Origin: Roseiarcus sp963835885
GTDB lineage: Bacteria > Pseudomonadota > Alphaproteobacteria > Rhizobiales > Beijerinckiaceae
DNA: 64,000 bases
Direction of reading: 5' to 3'
Assembly: GCA_963835885.1 (NCBI GenBank)
Contig: CAWIHF010000031.1
Location: forward strand, 1-64,000
Below, one piece after another: positions 44,594 to 54,477 of this stretch. The notes under the pieces are model-generated. The model was not told where the DNA came from. It ran no database searches and saw only the letters and a program-made list of their open reading frames with translations. A program made the position numbers and the translations under genes. The stretch's first letter is position 1, and each line of letters begins with the position of its first letter.

Positions 44594-45718
44594 CTAAAAC
44601 TCCACCACCTGCCGCACCCCGATCCCCTCGCGCAGGCGGTCGAAGCCCTCGTTGATGTCCTCGAGCTTCAGCCGGTGCGTCAGCAGCGCGTCGACGGGGA
44701 GCTTTCCTGCTTTGAACAGGGCGATCAGGCGCGGCACATCGCGCAACGGGGCGGCGGAGCCGATGTAGGAGCCTTTGAGCGTGCGCTCTTCGGCGACCAG
44801 GGTCACCGGCGCGAGCGCCATGCGCTTGTCGGGATGCGGCAGACCGGCGGTGACGGTCGTGCCGCCGCGCGCGGTGGCGGCGTAGGCCAGTTCGAGCGCC
44901 GGCACGGCGCCGGCCATGTCGAAGGCGACCTCGACCCCGCCGCCAGCCAGGCCCCGGACGGTTTGGAGGGCGTCCGGCGCCCCGGCATTGACCGTGTCGG
45001 TCGCGCCGAGCGCACGCGCAAAGGCAAGCTTTTCGTCGGATAGATCGACGGCCACGATCTGCCTCGCGCCCGCGAGCTTTGCGCCGAGAACGGCGCTGAG
45101 GCCCACGCCGCCGAGACCGACGACCGCGACCGAGGCGCCCGGTTCGACCCGCGCCGTGTTGATGACCGCGCCGACTCCGGTCAGCACCGCGCAGCCGAAC
45201 AGGGCGGCGAGCTCGAGCGGCAGGTCGGGATCGATCTTCACGCAGGATTCGCGCGCGACGACCGCATGGGTGGCGAAGGCCGAGACGCCGAGATGGTGGT
45301 TGACCGGTTCGGCGCGGAAGGAGAGCCGCCGCTCGCCCGAGAGCAACACGCCGGCGCCGTTGGCCTTGGCGCCGGGCTCACAGAGCGCCGGGCGCCCTGC
45401 CGCGCACGGGCCGCAGCGCCCGCAACTCGGCACGAAGACGAGCACGACATGGTCGCCGACGGCGAGATCGCTCACCCCCTCGCCGAGCTCTTCGACGATT
45501 CCCGCCGCTTCGTGCCCCAGCGCCATCGGGACGGGACGCGGCCGCGAGCCGTCGATGACGGAAAGATCGGAATGGCAGAGCCCGGCCGCCTTGACGCGGA
45601 CCAAAAGTTCACCCCGGCCGGGCGGCGCGAGGTCGAGCTCCACCACCTCGAGCGGCCGAGACTGGACATAGGGCGGCGGAAGGCCGATTTGATTGAGGAC
45701 GGCGGCTTTGACGCGCAT
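44594..45718 (-). CDS. Zinc-dependent alcohol dehydrogenase
   Basis: A 374-residue MDR alcohol dehydrogenase. Catalytic zinc ligands: Cys in 'VKAAGLCHSDLSVIDG', 'ALGHEAAGIVEELGEG' and the later Cys in 'LFGCAVLTGVGAV'; structural-zinc cysteines in 'PSCGRCGPCAAGRPALCEPG'. The Rossmann motif is 'VAVVGLGGVGLSAVLGAKLAG' with 'IVAVDLSDEK'. Resembles class III/FrmA-like and benzyl-alcohol-type enzymes; substrate uncertain. ATG 45718 is chosen; the frame is open to 45829 without support. Confidence 0.9.
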   Translation of the reverse strand: MRVKAAVLNQIGLPPPYVQSRPLEVVELDLAPPGRGELLVRVKAAGLCHSDLSVIDGSRPRPVPMALGHEAAGIVEELGEGVSDLAVGDHVVLVFVPSCGRCGPCAAGRPALCEPGAKANGAGVLLSGERRLSFRAEPVNHHLGVSAFATHAVVARESCVKIDPDLPLELAALFGCAVLTGVGAVINTARVEPGASVAVVGLGGVGLSAVLGAKLAGARQIVAVDLSDEKLAFARALGATDTVNAGAPDALQTVRGLAGGGVEVAFDMAGAVPALELAYAATARGGTTVTAGLPHPDKRMALAPVTLVAEERTLKGSYIGSAAPLRDVPRLIALFKAGKLPVDALLTHRLKLEDINEGFDRLREGIGVRQVVEF

Positions 45719-45874
45719 GGGCGTTTCCAAAAAAGGGCGGACGGCGGAGCGCGATGCTAAGCGGAGATTCTTGGGCGGGCAAACGGCCGGTCTTCGCGCC
45801 CTTGCGCGCCTTCGGCGTTCACGCCACATAGACCGCGTCGCCGGCGAACGCCGGAGGCGAATTTGGAGCGTCCC

Positions 45875-46135
45875 ATGCCGCAGACGAGCAGCCGTTTCTT
45901 CGACGATCTTTCGCGCCTGATGACCGACGCGGCAGGGCTTGCCGACGGGGCGCGGCGGGAGGCGCAGACCTTCGCCAAGAGCCAGCTGGAGCGGATGATG
46001 GCCGGCATGGATCTCGTCAGCCGCGAGGAGTTCGAGGCGGTGCGCGAGATGGCGGCGCGGGCGCGCGACGAGAACGACAAGCTCGCGGCCCGAATTGCGG
46101 CGCTCGAGGCGAAGCTCGCCGAACTAAAGGCTTGA
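45875..46135 (+). CDS. ubiK: Ubiquinone biosynthesis accessory factor UbiK (BMFP domain)
   Basis: An 86-residue protein: 'SSRFFDDLSRLMTDAAGLADGARREAQTFAKSQLERMMAGMDLVSREEFEAVREMA' spans most of it (45880-46060) and ends in a coiled coil ('ENDKLAARIAALEAKLAELK'). This is the BMFP/DUF526 family, in E. coli the UbiJ partner in aerobic ubiquinone synthesis. ATG 45875 has TTTGGAG upstream. Divergent from the alcohol dehydrogenase gene. Confidence 0.9.
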   Translation: MPQTSSRFFDDLSRLMTDAAGLADGARREAQTFAKSQLERMMAGMDLVSREEFEAVREMAARARDENDKLAARIAALEAKLAELKA

Positions 46136-46375
46136 TCCGACTCGAACTTATTCCGCCGTAAGGCTAGCGGCCTTGGCAGACTTTCGATTCGTTTCACAAA
46201 TTCTGTGGACGAAGGGCGGCGCTCGGTTTACGATTTCTTACGAATCACCCAAGTTGCGACGGTCCGCCTCGCCGAAAGCCGGGACGGAGCGTCGAATAGT
46301 TTGGGTTCAGCGGAGCGTATCTTCCAGCCGTGCGTAAGCTCGGTCGAGTCTACTTCCCCCGCCGAGAGACATGAG

Positions 46376-46879
46376 ATGAGCTTGATCGAGACTTTCGCCG
46401 ACGATCGATCCGAACACCCCGTCGACGTTGTGGAACGGTTGGCGGCGGTCAACGAATGGGCGTTCGACCGCGCCGAGGACGACGAGATCTCGATTCTCGT
46501 CTCCGGGGAATGGGCAAATTACGAAGTTGCTTTCACCTGGATTCCGGAGATGGAGTCGCTTCACGTCGCCTGTTCGTTCGACCTCAAGGCGCCGTCGCGC
46601 AAGCGGGCCGCGGTTGCCGAGCTTGCCCAACTCATCAACGAGCAGCTTTGGCTCGGACACTTCGACTTGTGGAGTCAGCAGGATCTGGTGATGTTCCGGC
46701 ACTCGCTCTGCCTCGCCGGCGGCGCAATCGCCAGCGACGCCCAGTGCTCGGCGGTGGTCAAGGCGGCGGTCACCGCCTGCGAAACTTATTTTCAGGCTTT
46801 CCAGTTCGTCCTGTGGGCCGATCGCGACCCGCGCGAGGCGATGGCCTTCGCCGCGTTTGAAACAAAAGGCTCGGCCTGA
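46376..46879 (+). CDS. YbjN-domain protein
   Basis: A 167-residue cytoplasmic protein of the YbjN family (type III secretion chaperone-like fold): 'PVDVVERLAAVNEWAFDRAEDDEISILVSG', 'YEVAFTWIPEMESLHVACSFDLKAP' and 'LAQLINEQLWLGHFDLWSQQ' (positions 46415-46690). Members affect stress tolerance and motility in enterobacteria, with mechanism unknown. ATG 46376 is chosen; upstream frame to 46205 lacks similarity. Confidence 0.88.
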   Translation: MSLIETFADDRSEHPVDVVERLAAVNEWAFDRAEDDEISILVSGEWANYEVAFTWIPEMESLHVACSFDLKAPSRKRAAVAELAQLINEQLWLGHFDLWSQQDLVMFRHSLCLAGGAIASDAQCSAVVKAAVTACETYFQAFQFVLWADRDPREAMAFAAFETKGSA

Positions 46880-47012
46880 TCGGCGGAAATCGCCCGCATC
46901 TTTGGGTCATCTTTGGGCTGGCGCTCGCGTCCTTTTGCATGTAAGAGCCGCGCTTCCCCAATATCCCGCGTGCGGCGATCGTCAGCGCGCGCCCGATTTC
47001 GGAGTTTGACCA

Positions 47013-47207
47013 ATGGCCGTCCCCAGACGCAAAACCTCCCCGTCGCGCCGTGGCATGCGGCGCTCCGCCGACGCCCTCAAAACCCCTACCTATGTCGAAG
47101 ACAAGGATTCGGGCGAACTGCGCCGTCCTCATCATATCGATCTGAAGACCGGCATGTACCGGGGCCGCCAGGTCCTGAAGCCGAAGTCGACGGCGGCCGA
47201 AGCCTGA
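47013..47207 (+). CDS. rpmF: 50S ribosomal protein L32
   Basis: A 64-residue basic protein: 'AVPRRKTSPSRRGMRRSADA' with the C-terminal 'HHIDLKTGMYRGRQVLKPKS', full-length alphaproteobacterial L32. The zinc cysteines of some bacterial L32 proteins are absent, as is normal for this group. A hairpin terminator follows at 47240. Confidence 0.97.
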   Translation: MAVPRRKTSPSRRGMRRSADALKTPTYVEDKDSGELRRPHHIDLKTGMYRGRQVLKPKSTAAEA

Positions 47208-47239
47208 GCGCTTCGGCTTCTCGTTCCATCGTGGTTCAA

Positions 47240-47267
47240 TAGCCGGCCTTCGGGCCGGCTATTCTTG
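47240..47267 (+). terminator. Rho-independent terminator after rpmF
   Basis: Perfect 9-bp stem TAGCCGGCC / GGCCGGCTA (47240-47248, 47253-47261) with a UUCG loop, followed by TTCTTGTTT. Located 33 bases after the rpmF stop. Confidence 0.85.
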
Positions 47268-47654
47268 TTTGCGCGCTGTTGTCCGCTTTTTGGGGGCAAC
47301 GACCGTCGGGCTTGAGAGCCTTCCGGAGCGAGTGGGGCCGCGGGATGATCGTCTCGAAGCCGGCCATGGCGGCAGACAACGGCGGGAGAAATGTCCGTCG
47401 GCCGCCGCCAGCCGGCGGCTCGACACGATCGAAAGCTCAAGGGGGAGCTCCCGACTTCGCGGCAAAAATCCCGGAACAAAGACTTATCCCGCGCGTCTCT
47501 TCGGCGAGGGCGGTCACTCACTTCCGGTTGCTCTGCTTGATCTTTGTGAACATTACAAAGCTTTCATGTTCGCGCCATGGGAGAGTTAGGCCAGAAGAGG
47601 CAGAATGCAACCAGCGGGCCGGGCGAGGTCGGCCGTAAGTGCGGGGTTTCTGTG
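47268..47654. other. Leader region of the protease gene, no separate gene seen
   Basis: About 390 bases between the rpmF terminator and the protease start. It presumably carries the promoter of the degP-RR-HK-glnE operon; an AT-rich segment (TTTGTGAACATTACAAAGC at 47545-47563) is the likeliest promoter region but no confident -35/-10 pair was identified. Confidence 0.35.
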
Positions 47655-49145
47655 ATGCTTCCTCAACGTTCAGTTCGGGCCGCGCTTCTGGGGGCGGCCG
47701 CGGCGATGGCCCTCGGGGGCGTCGCTTTGGAAAAGCCATTTGTCCCGGTTGACGCAGTCGCGGCGACCGACGCTCCGTCGGTGATCGCGCCCCAGCCTCC
47801 CGCGGGTCCGGGCTCTTTCGCCGACATCGTCGATCGGGTGACGCCGGCGGTGGTGTCGGTCAAAGTCAAACTGACCAGCGACGACGCGTCCTCCGACGAA
47901 GATTTCCAGGGTCTGCCGGACTTCCCGCCAAATAGCCCGTTCTATCGCTTCTTCCGGCATTTCGGCCTGCCCGGGGGCGAAAACGACAATATGCCGCATC
48001 ATCATTTGACTAGGGCGCAAGGCTCCGGCTTCTTCATCACCGCCGACGGCTACATCGTCACCAACAACCATGTCGTCGACCACGCGACGGACGTGACGAT
48101 CACCACTGCCGACGGCAAGACCATGCCGGCAAAGGTGATCGGCGTCGACAGCAAGACGGATCTCGCGCTCTTGAAGGCGCAGGGAAACAACTTCCCGTTC
48201 GTGACGTTTGCCTCCAAGCCTCCGCGCGTCGGCGACTGGGTGATCGCGGTCGGCAACCCGTTCGGTCTCGGCGGCACGGTGACGGCCGGCATCGTTTCGG
48301 CCCGCGGACGCGACATCGGCTCGGGACCCTACGACGATTTCCTTCAGATTGACGCTCCGGTCAATCACGGCAACTCGGGCGGCCCGACCTTTAACGCCAA
48401 GGGCGAAGTCGTCGGCGTCAACACGGCGATTTTTTCGCCGTCCGGCGGCAGCGTCGGCATCGGCTTCGCCATTGCGAGCGACGTGGTCAAGAACGTCGTC
48501 GAGCAGCTCAAGGAAAACGGCGTTGTGACCCGCGGCTGGATAGGGGTTGAAATTCAGCCCGTGACCGCCGACATAGCGGAAAGTCTGGGTTTGAAGAGCG
48601 CGTCCGGCGCGCTCGTCGCGCAGACCACGAAGAATTCGCCCGCCGCAGCCTCCGGGATCAAGAGCGGCGACGTGATCACGGCGCTGGACGGCCAGACGGT
48701 TGCGGACCCGCATGAGCTGGCGCGCCGTGTCGCCGATCTCGGGCCGAAGAAGACCGCGACGATCGCTCTCATCCGCAATGGTTCGCCGATGACGATCGAC
48801 GTCACGCTCGGGACCATGCCGACGGAGAAGACTGCAAGCGCCGAAACCGGCGGCAACAGCAGTGCCGGGAATGGCGCTTCGGCGCTGGCGAATTTTGGCC
48901 TGACCTTGCGCCGCGGCCAGGATGGCGTGCTCGTGACGGACGTCGACCCGGACAGCGTGGCTGCGGATAAGGGCCTGAAGGAAGGAGATGTGATCCTCGA
49001 AGTCGCCGGCAAGTCGGTCACCCGTCCGTCTGAAGTGGCTCAGGCGATCGATTCAGCCAAGAACGACGGCAAGAAGAGCGTTTTGATGCGCGTAAAGTCG
49101 GGGGAGGGCGAACACTTCCTCGCTCTGCCGACCCGCGCATCGTAG
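47655..49145 (+). CDS. degP: Periplasmic Do/DegP-type serine protease
   Basis: About 496 residues: a signal peptide ('RAALLGAAAAMALGGVALE'), a trypsin-like domain with the triad His ('YIVTNNHVVDHATDV'), Asp ('SKTDLALLKAQ') and Ser ('VNHGNSGGPTFN'), then two PDZ domains ('GWIGVEIQPVTADIAESLGL' and 'LTLRRGQDGVLVTDVDPDS'). It degrades or chaperones misfolded envelope proteins. ATG 47655 is chosen because the signal peptide follows; 47577 is an in-frame alternative. It heads an operon with a two-component system and glnE, an arrangement known in Rhizobiales. Confidence 0.95.
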   Translation: MLPQRSVRAALLGAAAAMALGGVALEKPFVPVDAVAATDAPSVIAPQPPAGPGSFADIVDRVTPAVVSVKVKLTSDDASSDEDFQGLPDFPPNSPFYRFFRHFGLPGGENDNMPHHHLTRAQGSGFFITADGYIVTNNHVVDHATDVTITTADGKTMPAKVIGVDSKTDLALLKAQGNNFPFVTFASKPPRVGDWVIAVGNPFGLGGTVTAGIVSARGRDIGSGPYDDFLQIDAPVNHGNSGGPTFNAKGEVVGVNTAIFSPSGGSVGIGFAIASDVVKNVVEQLKENGVVTRGWIGVEIQPVTADIAESLGLKSASGALVAQTTKNSPAAASGIKSGDVITALDGQTVADPHELARRVADLGPKKTATIALIRNGSPMTIDVTLGTMPTEKTASAETGGNSSAGNGASALANFGLTLRRGQDGVLVTDVDPDSVAADKGLKEGDVILEVAGKSVTRPSEVAQAIDSAKNDGKKSVLMRVKSGEGEHFLALPTRAS

Positions 49146-49365
49146 GGATCGTCGGCGCCCGCGTCGGGAGCCGACCAGGAATGGACGACAGGGTATTTGG
49201 GCTCGTCCCCGGCCCAGCGCGAAGCGCGCCCTGTCTGTCCAGTCGGCGGTCGCACATTCCCCGCCCGCGCGACCCCGACAAGGTGGCGGCAGGTCCTTAT
49301 CAAGCCCCCCGAGGACCTGCCGCCATTCCTTTGGCCTCTCTGGCCGGAACAGCTATATATCCTCC

Positions 49366-50049
49366 ATGCGCATCCTTGTTATCGAAGACGACCGGGACGC
49401 GGCGGCCTATCTCGTCAAGGCCTTCCGCGAGGCGGGCCACGTGGTCGACCACGCCCACGATGGCGTCACCGGATACGACATGGCGATCGAAGGCGGTTAT
49501 GACGTTGCGATCGTCGATCGCATGCTGCCGAAGATGGACGGGCTGACGCTGGTCGGCGCATTGCGCAACCAGAAGAACGAGACGCCGATCCTGATCCTCT
49601 CGGCGCTCGGCCAGGTTGACGACCGGGTAAAGGGCCTGCGGGCTGGTGGGGACGACTACCTCTCAAAACCCTACGCCTTCTCCGAGCTCCTCGCCCGCGT
49701 CGAGACGCTGGCGCGCCGGAAGTCCAAGGGCGCGCCGGAAGAGACGGTATTCCGCGTCGCCGATCTGACGCTCGATCGGCTTTCCCACAAGGTCACGCGC
49801 GCAGGCGAGGAGATCGTCCTGCAGCCGCGTGAGTTTCGCCTGCTCGAATATCTGATGCAGAACGCGGGAAAGGTCGTCACGCGCACGATGCTGCTCGAGC
49901 ATGTGTGGGACTATCATTTCGATCCGCAGACGAATGTGATCGATGTCCATGTATCGCGCCTGCGCGCCAAGATCGACCGTGATTTCGATGCGCCGCTGCT
50001 GAACACGGTGCGCGGCGCCGGATACATGATTCGTGACGGCGCTCGGTAA
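49366..50049 (+). CDS. OmpR-family response regulator
   Basis: A 227-residue regulator: receiver with 'ILVIEDDRDA', phospho-acceptor Asp51 ('VAIVDRMLPKMDG') and Lys in 'YLSKPYAFSEL', then a winged helix ('QPREFRLLEYLMQNAGKVVTRTMLLEHVW', 'VIDVHVSRLRAKID', 'VRGAGYMI'). Its last 17 bases overlap the kinase gene, so the two are translationally coupled. Position after degP suggests envelope-stress control, by inference. Confidence 0.95.
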   Translation: MRILVIEDDRDAAAYLVKAFREAGHVVDHAHDGVTGYDMAIEGGYDVAIVDRMLPKMDGLTLVGALRNQKNETPILILSALGQVDDRVKGLRAGGDDYLSKPYAFSELLARVETLARRKSKGAPEETVFRVADLTLDRLSHKVTRAGEEIVLQPREFRLLEYLMQNAGKVVTRTMLLEHVWDYHFDPQTNVIDVHVSRLRAKIDRDFDAPLLNTVRGAGYMIRDGAR

Positions 50050-51481
50050 ACTCTTCCGCACCACAGCCTTTCGGCTCGCGCTGGCGATCCTGGCTCTCAG
50101 CGCGGTCGGCGCCGGGATCGTGTTGACCGCGGTCGCCTGGCAGGTCGTCAAGCTGGTCGACGAAGAGACCGCCCGAACCATCGACGCGGAGGCCAAGGGC
50201 CTGATCGACAATTACGACCGCGATGGGCTGATGGGTCTTTATTCGTCCATCGAAATGCGCATGCGCGAGCCCGGCGCGTCGCTCTATCTGCTGACCAACC
50301 CCGCGGGCGAGCCGCTCGCCGGCAATGTCGCGCAGATTCCCGCCGGAGTCCTTGAGCGGCCAGGCTTCGTCGACGTCTACTACCGCAGCAACGTCGGCGG
50401 CGAGCGGGTGCACCAGGCTCTCGTCCGGGTGTACCGGCTGCCGCCGGGGTTCCTGCTTCTGGTTGGCCATGACCTCGCCGATCGCGGCCGAATCGAGAAG
50501 GTCATGGTGCGGGCGCTGGCCATTTCGTTGATCTTCTTTGCCGCGCTCGCGGCGCTCGGCGCACTGTTCGTCGCCCGGCGGGTGCTCAAGCGCATCGACG
50601 ACATGAACACGTCGGCCCACGGCATCATGGCGGGCGACATGACCCGCCGGCTGCCGGTTTCCGGATCCGGCGACGAACTCGACCGCCTCGCCGAGGGCCT
50701 CAACGAGATGCTGGCGCGGATCAGTGAGCTCATGCAGGGGCTGCGCGAGGTGTCCGACAACATCGCCCACGATCTGCGCACGCCGCTCACCCGCCTGCGC
50801 AATCATGCCGAGGCCGCGCTCGCCTTCGGCGACGCCGCCGGCTATCGGGCGGCGCTCGAAAAGACCATCGAGGAGTCCGACAGCCTGATCAAGGTCTTCA
50901 ACGCGCTCCTGCTCATCGCGCGCGCCGAGGCGGGCGACGACGTCGAGGCGCTTCAACCGTTCGACGTCGGCGAAGCGGCTCGCAGCGTCGCCGAGCTCTA
51001 CGAACCGATCGCCGAAGAGGAGGGCGTCGCGCTGAAGGTCGTGACCGAGGGCCGGCTTGTTGTGCGCGGGAACCGCGAGCTCATCGGGCAGACGATCGCC
51101 AATCTGGTCGACAACGCCCTGAAATATGCCGCCCCGAAGGAAGGCGGCTTCGCTTACGCCAAACCGGACGTGGTCATCTCGGCGCGGCGGGTCGGAGACT
51201 CGGTCGTGCTGACCGTCGCCGATCGCGGCCCCGGCATCGCCGCGGCAGACCGGGCGCGCGTACTCGGCCGCTTCGTGCGGCTCGAAGGCTCCCGCTCGCG
51301 GCCGGGCTCCGGCCTCGGCCTGTCGCTCGCCGCAGCGGTCGCGCGGATGCATGGCGGCACGGTCGAACTCGAGGACAACGAGCCGGGCTTGCGCGTTTGC
51401 GTGACCTTCCCCGCGGAGCCGGCGCAGCTGTCCCTACGGGCCCCGGTGAGCGGGGGCGTGCATGAGCCGGTCGCTGGCTGA
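50033..51481 (+). CDS. Sensor histidine kinase of the protease-linked two-component system
   Basis: A 482-residue membrane kinase: helix 1 near residues 12-35 ('LALAILALSAVGAGIVLTAVA'), a periplasmic loop of about 120 residues, helix 2 ('ALAISLIFFAALAALGALFVA'), HAMP, HisKA with His246 ('SDNIAHDLRTPLTRLRNHAE'), and HATPase ('NLVDNALKYA', 'VADRGPGI', 'GSGLGLSL'). GTG start inside the regulator gene. Its last 20 bases overlap glnE. Confidence 0.94.
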   Translation: MTALGKLFRTTAFRLALAILALSAVGAGIVLTAVAWQVVKLVDEETARTIDAEAKGLIDNYDRDGLMGLYSSIEMRMREPGASLYLLTNPAGEPLAGNVAQIPAGVLERPGFVDVYYRSNVGGERVHQALVRVYRLPPGFLLLVGHDLADRGRIEKVMVRALAISLIFFAALAALGALFVARRVLKRIDDMNTSAHGIMAGDMTRRLPVSGSGDELDRLAEGLNEMLARISELMQGLREVSDNIAHDLRTPLTRLRNHAEAALAFGDAAGYRAALEKTIEESDSLIKVFNALLLIARAEAGDDVEALQPFDVGEAARSVAELYEPIAEEEGVALKVVTEGRLVVRGNRELIGQTIANLVDNALKYAAPKEGGFAYAKPDVVISARRVGDSVVLTVADRGPGIAAADRARVLGRFVRLEGSRSRPGSGLGLSLAAAVARMHGGTVELEDNEPGLRVCVTFPAEPAQLSLRAPVSGGVHEPVAG

Positions 51482-54388
51482 AAGTCTGCTTGCCGCGCCC
51501 CGCCTCGCCGCGCCGTCCGCAGCGCGGCGCAAGCTCGCCGCGCTGGCCGCAGACCCGGAGGCGGAGGCCCTCGCCCCGGCGCTCGGATGCGACAGGGTTC
51601 GCGATCTCCTCCTGGGCCTGGCCGATCATTCGCCTTACCTTTGGACCCTCGTCACGGAAGACCCGGCTCGGCTGGCGCGGCTGCTCGCCCGGCCGCCTCG
51701 GGAGTCGCTTGACGCGATCGTTGCGGGGCTCGCCATCCGGCGCGACGAGGACGAAGCGGAGCTGATGCGAACGCTGCGCCGCTCCAAACGCGAGGCCGCG
51801 CTGATCGTCGCGCTCGCCGACATCGGCGGGATCTGGGACGTGACCGAGGCGACCGAGGCTTTGACCCTGTTCGCCGACGCCGCCGTCGGCGCCGCGCTGA
51901 GCTTTCTTCTGCGCCAGAACGCGCGGATGGGCCGCCTCGCGCTCGATTCCGACGCGGCTGACCCGCAGGCCGGTTCGGGCGTGGTCGTGCTGGCGCTCGG
52001 CAAGCACGGCGCGCGTGAGCTCAATTATTCGAGCGACATCGACCTCATCGTGCTCTACGACGCGGTCGCCGCGTCGATCCCGGAGGGCATGGAGCCCGCC
52101 CCCCTGTTCGTGCGCATCACCAGGGCGCTGGCGCGTCTCCTGCAGGACCGCACCAGCGACGGCTACGTCGCCAGAGTCGATCTGCGCCTCAGGCCCGACC
52201 CTGCCTCGACCCCGGTCGCGCTCTCGACTGCCAGCGCTTACGCCTATTACGAGACGCTCGGCCAGAACTGGGAGCGCGCGGCGCTGATCAAAGCTCGCCC
52301 CGCTGCGGGCGATCTCGAGCTCGGCCGACGCTTTCTCGCCGACCTCGCCCCGTTCATCTGGCGAAAGTACTTCGACTATGCCGCCATCGCCGACATCCAC
52401 GCGATGAAGCGCCAGATCCATGCGGTGCGCGGACACGACCGCGTCGTCGTTGCCGGCCATGACCTCAAGCTCGGCCGCGGCGGCATCCGCGAAGTTGAAT
52501 TCTTCGTTCAGACGCAGCAGCTCATTTTCGGCGGAAGGCGGCCGCAAATGCGCGGATCGCGCACCCTCGACATGCTGCGCCAGCTCCACGACGACCAATG
52601 GGTGACCGCCGAGGCAGTCGAGGATCTCAGCCGGGCCTATCTCTTCCTGCGCCGGGTGGAGCACCGGCTGCAGATGGTCGCGGACGAGCAGACCCAGCGC
52701 CTGCCGTTCGACCGGGGGAACTCGCGCGGTTCGCGAAGTTCTGCGGCTACGCGCGGCTCGAGCCCTTCGCCAGGGAGCTGACCCTTCACCTGACACGGGT
52801 CGAGCGGCATTATGCGCGCCTGTTCGAGGAGGCGCCGACCTCGAGCGGCGCGACAGGCAATCTCGTCTTCACCGGCGTCGTCGACGATCCCGAGACGCTG
52901 GCGACCCTGCGCCGGATCGGTTTCCGCCAGCCGGAAGCGGCGGCCGAGACGATTCGCGGCTGGCATTTTGGCCGCCGGCCGGCGGTGCGCAGCGCCCGCG
53001 CGCGCGAGGTGCTGACCGAATTGACGCCCGCGTTGCTCGAGGCTTTCGCCGGCTCGGGGGACGCCGACGCGGCGCTCGCCGCCTTCGACGAGGCGATGAC
53101 GCATATGAACGCTTCGGTCGAACTCATGTCGATCCTGCGCTCGAACGCGCATGTGCGCGAACTGTTCGGTGACGTGCTCGGCTCCGCGCCGAGGCTCGCG
53201 CAGGTCATCGCGGCCCGCCCGCACGTGCTCGATTCGGCGATCGATCCGGGCCGGGGAGATCATTTCGAGGAGAGCCTCGGCGAACCGGACATGCGCGAGC
53301 GGGCCAGCGCCTATGTGGCGCAGGCCCGCACTTATGAGGACGCGCTCGAGCGGGCGCGCAATTTTGCGGCGGAGGAGAGGTTCCTGATCGGCCTCAATCT
53401 GCTGTCGGGCCGGCTCGATCCTGACCGCGCGGGGCGGGCCTATAGCGCGCTCGCCGAGGGGCTGGTCGGAACCTTGCTGAAGCGGGTCGAGGACGCCTTC
53501 GCAGCCGACCATGGCGTCGTGCGCGGAGGACGCGTCGCGGTCGTCGCGATGGGCAAGCTCGGCTCGCGCGAGATGACGGCGGCCTCCGATCTCGACCTGA
53601 TCCTGATCTACGACTTTCCGGCCGACGCCGGAGAATCGGGTGGGGCGAGGCCGCTCGGCGCCGGCCTCTATTATTCGCGCCTGACCCAGCGCCTGCTCGC
53701 CGCGCTGACCGCGCCGACCCGGGCGGGCAAGCTGTACCAAGTCGACATGCGGCTCAGGCCGTCGGGCCGCCAGGGTCCGCTCGCGACTCAGTTCTCGGCC
53801 TTCGCCCTCTACCAGCGGGACGAGGCGGAGACCTGGGAGCACATGGCGCTGACCCGCGCGCGGGTCGTCGCCGGCGACGCGCGCCTGGCGGCGGAGGTGA
53901 CGAGAGCGGTGCGCGATATTCTGGTGCGCAAGCGCGACGCGGAAAAGATCGCCCGTGACGTGCGCAAGATGCGCGCGCTGATCGCTCACGAGAAGGGCGA
54001 CGAGGACCCTTGGGACCTGAAACTCGTCAAGGGCGGCCTGATGGACATCGAGTTCGTCGCCCAATATGCGAGCCTCGCCTTCGCCCATTCGCGGCCCGGC
54101 ATTCTCGACGTCTCGACCCGCAAGGTGATCGACAAAGCGGGCGCGGCGGAGTTCATTTTGGCGGCTCACGCCGAGACGCTGATCGAAGCGCACCGCCTCT
54201 ACACCGATGCGACCCAGTTCATGCGTCTCGCGATCGCCGGCCCGTTCGACCCCGCCCGAGCCGCCGCCGGCGTCAAGCGCCGCATCGCCGCAGCGACCGG
54301 CTTTCCGGACTTCGAAGCTTTTGTCGCGGCGCTCGACGAGGCGCGAAAGCGGGTGCGCCAGGCGTACGAGGCGATCCTCGACCGATGA
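51462..54388 (+). pseudogene. glnE: Glutamine synthetase adenylyltransferase/deadenylylase, one frameshift
   Basis: GlnE attaches and removes AMP on glutamine synthetase in response to PII. N-terminal (deadenylylating) nucleotidyltransferase motif 'ELNYSSDIDLIVLYD' and 'DLKLGRGGIREVEFFVQTQQ' lie in the first frame. At a G5 run (52714-52718) one base is missing: the first frame degenerates while the second continues 'ELARFAKFCGYARLEPFARE'. The C-terminal adenylylating domain is intact ('GSREMTAASDLDLILIYDFP', 'LKLVKGGLMDIEFVAQYA'). Corrected length is about 975 residues, normal. GlnE is conserved, so a homopolymer sequencing error is likely. Start overlaps the kinase gene by 20 bases. Confidence 0.9.
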
Positions 54389-54477
54389 CGGTCGCCCACA
54401 CAAAAGCCGTCGGAGAGCGATCAGATTGCAACGAGGGCGGCGATGGTCGCCGTCAGGGCCTCTTTCGGAGATTGCGC

